Of a DNA stretch of 37,852 bases, positions 33,764 to 37,852 are shown piece after piece. The notes below the pieces were generated by a model. The model was given only the letters and a program-made list of their open reading frames with translations. It had not been told where the DNA came from and did no database searches. Positions within the stretch are counted from its first letter, which is position 1, and each line of letters begins with the position of its first letter. The position numbers and the translations under genes were made by a program. Origin of the DNA: Bacteroidales bacterium (lineage in GTDB: Bacteria > Bacteroidota > Bacteroidia > Bacteroidales > WCHB1-69); the NCBI GenBank assembly GCA_017962275.1, contig JAGCVQ010000001.1, positions 1 to 37,852 of the forward strand. Reading direction: 5' to 3'.

Positions 33764-35575
33764 ATGAAGAACCTCCTCGCATTCCTGACTTTCGCGTTGC
33801 TCTTTTCCGCGTGTGCGACCGTGCGCGACTGTGACGGGAATCGCTACCGCACGGTGAAGATCAACGGCATGCACTGGATGGCGGAGAACCTGCGGACGAC
33901 GCATTACGCCGATGGGAGTCCGATTCCGAAGGGCGATGCGACCACCCGAGATACGATTGGGGCTTACTATTTCGACTACGGGAACAGCAAGGATTCCGTG
34001 CGGAAATACGGGCTGCTCTACACTTGGGAGGCGACGGTGCGCGAGACCGACACTGCCTCAGCCCACGTACAAGGTGTCTGTCCCGACGGCTGGCACCTGC
34101 CGGACGATGCGGAATGGACGGCCATGACCCAGGGCTGCACCTCCGAAAGATACCTTAACAGAATCCCCGTTTCATCCCAAAACATGCGGATAATCAAGCG
34201 GTTTGTGCGTCCGCCACGGAGCGGCTACTTCTACAGGGGTGCCTACGCCAAAGTGGGCGAAGAGTCCTTTTGGTGGAGCTCATCGCTCTCCGATGATGGT
34301 ATCGCCTTGGGTCGTTACATAGACGGCATCAGCTACCCGTGCCCGTATGTCTGCTTTGGGCAGGTGTGCAACGGTTACAGTGTGCGCTGCGTGAAGGACG
34401 GAGCGAAGATCACCACTCCGAAAACCAAGCTCAAGAAACGAGGAAAAGGGAATCCGCAGCAACTGTCGCAATTGGACATCATCACCATCCCGCACGACAT
34501 GGACATGGTTCGATCTTTTTACTCTTTCTCGGAGGGCACGCAGGTGAACACGTGGTTTCATTCTGAAAAGGACGGGCGCATTGCACTGAACTACTGTGTG
34601 GCCGGACTAAAGCCAATTACCACATTCTATACCCCGAACTATCTTCAACATTATATCCTGATTGACCATGACAATATGATTTTTCATCGGGCGCAGGATT
34701 CCACCATCTATCTTATTAACAGTCATTCAGATGTAAAAGAAACCATACAGATGAATCTATGGGACGAAAATGGGTACGACGTGGATGCTTTCACCTCGAG
34801 CTGGCATCAATATGTGCCTGTTTCAGCGGACTCGGGTTTGTTGATTACCTGTACCGGACTGGTGAACCTTCCCAGTTACCACAGGTACGATATGCGTTTG
34901 AGACTTTACTCCCGCCCTATGTTCCACGTTTTTTCGTTCAAGGACGGTCAATTCAATCCGATTCAGGGCTTGGGCGTATATCCAGCTGTTCACCGCAGCA
35001 AGAAGATTATGCACGACAATTACAACTACATCTCTACTATGAACCGGGACACAGATGTGGTAGCGATTTATAACTTCATAGATTCCATCTATGTCATTCA
35101 CCGTGACGGCACGCAGGAACAGCACTATTTCCACAGCAAATACCAGAAGCATGCCCACGAAAACTATGACACGCTGAACACTTACAACTATGCGGAATTA
35201 AGTCGGACGAGAATTGCACGAACAAATTACATTGGTGTGGTTTATGATGCCTTTCGGAATCTGTACTATATAATCGTGGCCAAACCGATTCCATACGAGA
35301 ACAAAGACGGCACCCGCAACAGTTCTGACGACCAGCCGTGGTCGATGATAGTGCTCAATTCCGATTTCCAGCAGATCGCGGAAATTGACATGCCGGACTG
35401 CTTGAGCAAATACCAAATGATGGTGGTGCCGAAAGGTATCGCGCTGATGGACAAGCGGTTGTCGGATGACGAAAAAACCTGTTATGTGATTTTGAAATAC
35501 AATGAAAAAGACCTGTATAATACTGACATTGCTGCTGTTCGGAGGAGTTCTCGTCGCGCAGCCGGTCGCCAATGA
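33764..35575 (+). CDS. FISUMP-domain lipoprotein fused to a propeller-like (DUF4221-like) domain
   Basis: A 603-aa predicted envelope lipoprotein with a signal peptide and lipobox FSAC (C17). Residues about 20-225 form a Fibrobacter succinogenes major paralogous (TIGR02145) domain: DCDGNRYRTVKINGMHWMAENLRTT, CPDGWHLPDDAEW, closing NGYSVRCVKD. After a basic linker (KTKLKKRGKGN) residues about 240-590 look like a beta-propeller of the DUF4221 sort (repeated strands, ending CYVILKYNE); this part is less certain. The start is ATG 33764, not the longer frame from 33689. The frame overlaps the next gene by 74 nt, and its last ~20 residues look like read-through into that gene. The first residues duplicate those of the gene at 30826. 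Confidence 0.75.
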   Translation: MKNLLAFLTFALLFSACATVRDCDGNRYRTVKINGMHWMAENLRTTHYADGSPIPKGDATTRDTIGAYYFDYGNSKDSVRKYGLLYTWEATVRETDTASAHVQGVCPDGWHLPDDAEWTAMTQGCTSERYLNRIPVSSQNMRIIKRFVRPPRSGYFYRGAYAKVGEESFWWSSSLSDDGIALGRYIDGISYPCPYVCFGQVCNGYSVRCVKDGAKITTPKTKLKKRGKGNPQQLSQLDIITIPHDMDMVRSFYSFSEGTQVNTWFHSEKDGRIALNYCVAGLKPITTFYTPNYLQHYILIDHDNMIFHRAQDSTIYLINSHSDVKETIQMNLWDENGYDVDAFTSSWHQYVPVSADSGLLITCTGLVNLPSYHRYDMRLRLYSRPMFHVFSFKDGQFNPIQGLGVYPAVHRSKKIMHDNYNYISTMNRDTDVVAIYNFIDSIYVIHRDGTQEQHYFHSKYQKHAHENYDTLNTYNYAELSRTRIARTNYIGVVYDAFRNLYYIIVAKPIPYENKDGTRNSSDDQPWSMIVLNSDFQQIAEIDMPDCLSKYQMMVVPKGIALMDKRLSDDEKTCYVILKYNEKDLYNTDIAAVRRSSRRAAGRQ

Positions 35576-35969
35576 TTTGAAAAAGCACTCCCGTTTTTTC
35601 AAAGCATACATGCGCGAGACGTTCCCGGATTTCGAGATCCGCGACGGGGAATATCTGTTCATCCTGCCGACGGGCTGCCGGAACTGCGTCGAGCAGGCCA
35701 CCGACTACCTGAGTGCGCATCTGGACCTCATCACGGATAAGTACCAAGCGACGCTTGTCTCCGCTTCAACTTTGAAGAGGCTGCCTTCCAACATTCGGGA
35801 GAAGGTGCCGAATCTGCTGTGCGATGCCACCAACAAGCTGGACCGCATGTCGTTCGGCATCGACGGCGTCTCCGTGCTGAAAATCAAAAACGGACGGATC
35901 GTGGCCTGCAAGAGTATGACCGTGGAGGATCTGAAGAACCCGGCAGACTTCTTCGTACCTATACCGTAA
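35502..35969 (+). CDS. Secreted thioredoxin-like/CxxC protein of unknown function
   Basis: 155 aa with a signal peptide (MKKTCIILTLLLFGGVLVAQ). The mature part has a single CxxC-like site, PTGCRNCVEQA, after a strand YLFILPTG. It ends with a strand-helix pattern, GVSVLKIKNGRIVACK, resembling the tail of a thioredoxin fold. It may be a periplasmic redox or thiol-binding protein, but the family is not recognised with certainty. It starts inside the 3' end of the FISUMP/propeller gene and is very likely translationally coupled to it. Confidence 0.65.
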   Translation: MKKTCIILTLLLFGGVLVAQPVANDLKKHSRFFKAYMRETFPDFEIRDGEYLFILPTGCRNCVEQATDYLSAHLDLITDKYQATLVSASTLKRLPSNIREKVPNLLCDATNKLDRMSFGIDGVSVLKIKNGRIVACKSMTVEDLKNPADFFVPIP

Positions 35970-36006
35970 GATTAAAAAAAATTTCCCCACTAGTGTAACC
36001 TTTTGC

Positions 36007-36014
36007 TATTTTTG
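36007..36014 (+). promoter_or_regulatory. -7 box TATTTTTG for the sigma factor gene
   Basis: Followed by CGTC, 27 nt before the ATG at 36042. No clear -33 TTG at standard spacing. Confidence 0.55.
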
Positions 36015-36041
36015 CGTCATCATCATGAACAAGGCGAAAAA

Positions 36042-37076
36042 ATGGAGAATGCGGCATTTTGGGAGCGGATGTATGCGGCCAACATCGGACGGATGATCGG
36101 GCTTTGCCACCGCTATGTCAATGACTTGGCGTTGGCGGAGGACCTGGCGCACGAGGCGTTCCTCAAGGCGATGGAACGTTCCGACACCTACCGCGCCACT
36201 GGCAATTTCGAAGCTTGGCTGATGCGCATCACCGTGAACCACGCCATTCAGCACCTGCGGGAAAGCATCAATACCGTGACGATTGTGGAGGAGGAAACGC
36301 CGGATGTCACAGCGGAGGAAGCCCCGATTTGGGAGATGGACTTCACCCAAGAGGAACTGCTCGCGGCGGTGCAACAGCTGCCGATCCGACTGCGCACCGT
36401 CTTCAACCTCTATGTCATTGACAACCAATCACATGCCTACATCGCCGACCTGCTGAACATCTCCATCGCCAACTCCAAAGAGCTGCTGTTCCGCGCCCGC
36501 AAACGGCTGCGGCAACTGCTCACCCAAATGGCCGAAGAGAAAGAAAAACGAAAAAAGGGAGTTTTTGTCATGATACTACTATTCTTATTGCAACATTCCG
36601 AGGCCGCCCGCACCGACCGGATGTTCCGAAGCGGGCTCTCCTCGCTGACTTACGCGCCTGCGAAGCCGCTTTCTTCCACACAGATACGACAGGCGGCGGC
36701 AGAGGCACCGTCCAGTGCTGGAATCTTCGTGGCGGCCCACCGCGTGGCCCTGACTACCGCCACTATCGCGGGCGTGGCCGGCGGCGTGTGTGCGTGGCAG
36801 GTTGCCCGTACCGCCCTGAACCACAGCCCGTTGCCCGAACCGACATCGCATGTCGAGTCACCAGTTGAGTCGCCCGTCACTGTTCTCACGGACAGCACTG
36901 GGGTGACCGACAAAAAGGCAGAGGAGCTCGGAACGACCACTCCATCGGAACGTCCCGAAGCGAAAAGCAAACCCGAAATCATCGTCGTCACCAAAGAGAT
37001 TGTGGTGAACGATACGGTTGTGGTCCGTGACACCGCAATAGTGAAAGACACGGTCTATTTAATGCAAAAGCCATGA
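36042..37076 (+). CDS. ECF-type RNA polymerase sigma factor with membrane-anchored C-terminal tail
   Basis: 344 aa. Residues 1-75 are sigma region 2 (HRYVNDLALAEDLAHEAFLKAM, then FEAWLMRITVNHAIQHLR) and 105-160 are region 4 (LLAAVQQLPIRLRTVFNLYV, then YIADLLNISIANSKELLFRARKRLRQLL). Unlike ordinary ECF factors of ~180 aa, the chain goes on: a short hydrophobic stretch (173-184), a soluble segment with DRMFRSGLSSL (192-201) as in membrane-bound anti-sigma-type proteins, a likely transmembrane helix (about 236-257), a Pro/Ser/Glu-rich linker, and a tail with D-T repeats at D324, D330 and D336. If the helix spans the inner membrane, the tail is periplasmic. The start is ATG 36042; upstream frame extension uses TTG and overlaps the promoter. 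It overlaps the barrel gene by 4 nt. Confidence 0.85.
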   Translation: MENAAFWERMYAANIGRMIGLCHRYVNDLALAEDLAHEAFLKAMERSDTYRATGNFEAWLMRITVNHAIQHLRESINTVTIVEEETPDVTAEEAPIWEMDFTQEELLAAVQQLPIRLRTVFNLYVIDNQSHAYIADLLNISIANSKELLFRARKRLRQLLTQMAEEKEKRKKGVFVMILLFLLQHSEAARTDRMFRSGLSSLTYAPAKPLSSTQIRQAAAEAPSSAGIFVAAHRVALTTATIAGVAGGVCAWQVARTALNHSPLPEPTSHVESPVESPVTVLTDSTGVTDKKAEELGTTTPSERPEAKSKPEIIVVTKEIVVNDTVVVRDTAIVKDTVYLMQKP

Positions 37077-37852
37077 AAAAACAGATTATCGTAACACTTA
37101 TCGTATTCGTATTCAGTGCCATAGGAGGTCTCTCCGCACAGAACACAGACACCATGTACGTGGTGAAACGACACGTGGTACACGACACGGTTTACGTGCG
37201 CGACACGTTGCGCGTGCAGGACACCGTCATCATTGCCGATTACATTCACAGTGAGGAATTCAAGCAGCTTTTTTACGAGCTGAACGGCGCCGATGCGCAG
37301 ACGCCGCCCGATTCGTTGCAAAAAATGTGGGCCCAGACTGTAACCTTTTTGGAAAATCGCGTCATCCAGTATGAACAGCAAAACATTTCCACTATGGACA
37401 GCATCAAAAAATACGGATTGGCGGGCCTCCTGCTTTTGGGGTTGAACTCCTTCGCGCCCGCACAGACAGAGGCACCAAAGCCCGTAAGTTCGCCTCACAT
37501 CAAGTCAGAGTCGGTTTTGCACGACAGCCCCTTCAACGGTTTCCATTTCGGATATACGCTGGAGGCGGATTTCGTGCATCCTGATCATTTACAGTTTTTC
37601 GAAGACGGAAAACTTACGTCAGACACTTATGATAAGCTCCGTTACGGATTTCGTGCGGGGTTGGAGTGTTCCTATCACTTTGCAGATTTCTTTGGAGTTT
37701 CGGCTGCTTTGAATTACGGAATAACAAGCCGCTCCGCAGATAATGCATGGAGATACCAAGGATTCTCAATGCCATTGAAGTTTGAATTTCATTACCCAAT
37801 TACAGATAAAATATGGCTAACAGCAAACCTTGGGACGCAAATAAGGATGCCT
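37073..37852 (+). CDS. Outer-membrane beta-barrel protein, 3' end beyond window
   Basis: 260 residues are visible, with no stop before the window edge. The signal peptide ends GLSAQ (residue 23). A linker follows with D38, D44 and D50 in a six-residue DT pattern (HDTVYVRDTLRVQDTV), then a helical segment (about 55-100) and a second hydrophobic stretch, KKYGLAGLLLLGL, ending SFAPAQ. From about residue 155 alternating strands begin (FHFGYTLEADFVH, YGFRAGLECSYHFADFFGVSAALNYGI, FEFHYPITDKIWLTANLG), typical of OmpA-like or PorT-like outer-membrane barrels. ATGA overlap with the sigma gene implies joint expression. Possible role: sensor or client of the sigma factor. Confidence 0.8.
   Translation, partial: MKKQIIVTLIVFVFSAIGGLSAQNTDTMYVVKRHVVHDTVYVRDTLRVQDTVIIADYIHSEEFKQLFYELNGADAQTPPDSLQKMWAQTVTFLENRVIQYEQQNISTMDSIKKYGLAGLLLLGLNSFAPAQTEAPKPVSSPHIKSESVLHDSPFNGFHFGYTLEADFVHPDHLQFFEDGKLTSDTYDKLRYGFRAGLECSYHFADFFGVSAALNYGITSRSADNAWRYQGFSMPLKFEFHYPITDKIWLTANLGTQIRMP

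Overview
The window looks like a chromosomal stretch from a member of the Bacteroidales (phylum Bacteroidota). Gene starts are repeatedly preceded by the -7 box TAnnTTTG typical of that phylum rather than by Shine-Dalgarno sites. The proteins also fit: type B L31, an AMP nucleosidase, a secreted TldD-like protein, a FISUMP-domain lipoprotein and an ECF sigma factor next to an outer-membrane barrel gene. No rRNA, tRNA, CRISPR array or prophage was seen.

Layout. 1-5363 (+): the end of an ABC exporter (ATPase and permease), then a 1077-residue multi-cofactor oxidoreductase. 5508-11969 (-): S9 peptidase lipoprotein, LptF/G permease, folB, aroB, AMP nucleosidase, AraC regulator. 12123-14805 (+): radical SAM protein, lipoate ligase, HAD phosphatase. 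14830-22310 (-): recA, TPR lipoprotein and ruvB; a four-helix-bundle gene; rpmE2; lon and meaB. 22629-30228 (+): purA, a tandem TldD-like secreted protein, an array of five 23-nt hairpin repeats, sufC-sufD (no sufB), rlmH. 30229-35969 (+) is accessory: REP-type hairpin blocks, a RAYT/IS200-type Y1 transposase, duplicated ORF6N genes and secreted proteins of unknown role. 36042-37852 (+): an ECF sigma factor with a membrane-anchored tail, overlapping the start of an outer-membrane barrel gene that runs off the window.

Three things stand out. First, the accessory block holds two copies of one cassette (promoter, REP left, REP right, promoter plus signal peptide). One copy carries the transposase and ORF6N genes; the other is an empty derivative. 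Second, the sigma factor tail and the first residues of the adjacent barrel protein share the same six-residue-period D-T motif, suggesting a direct envelope-to-transcription route. Third, intergenic DNA is saturated with two repeat families, 7-8-nt tandem arrays and GTAG-type palindromes. These often run into gene ends and supply the stop codon.

All family assignments come from reading motifs and lengths; no database search was run.
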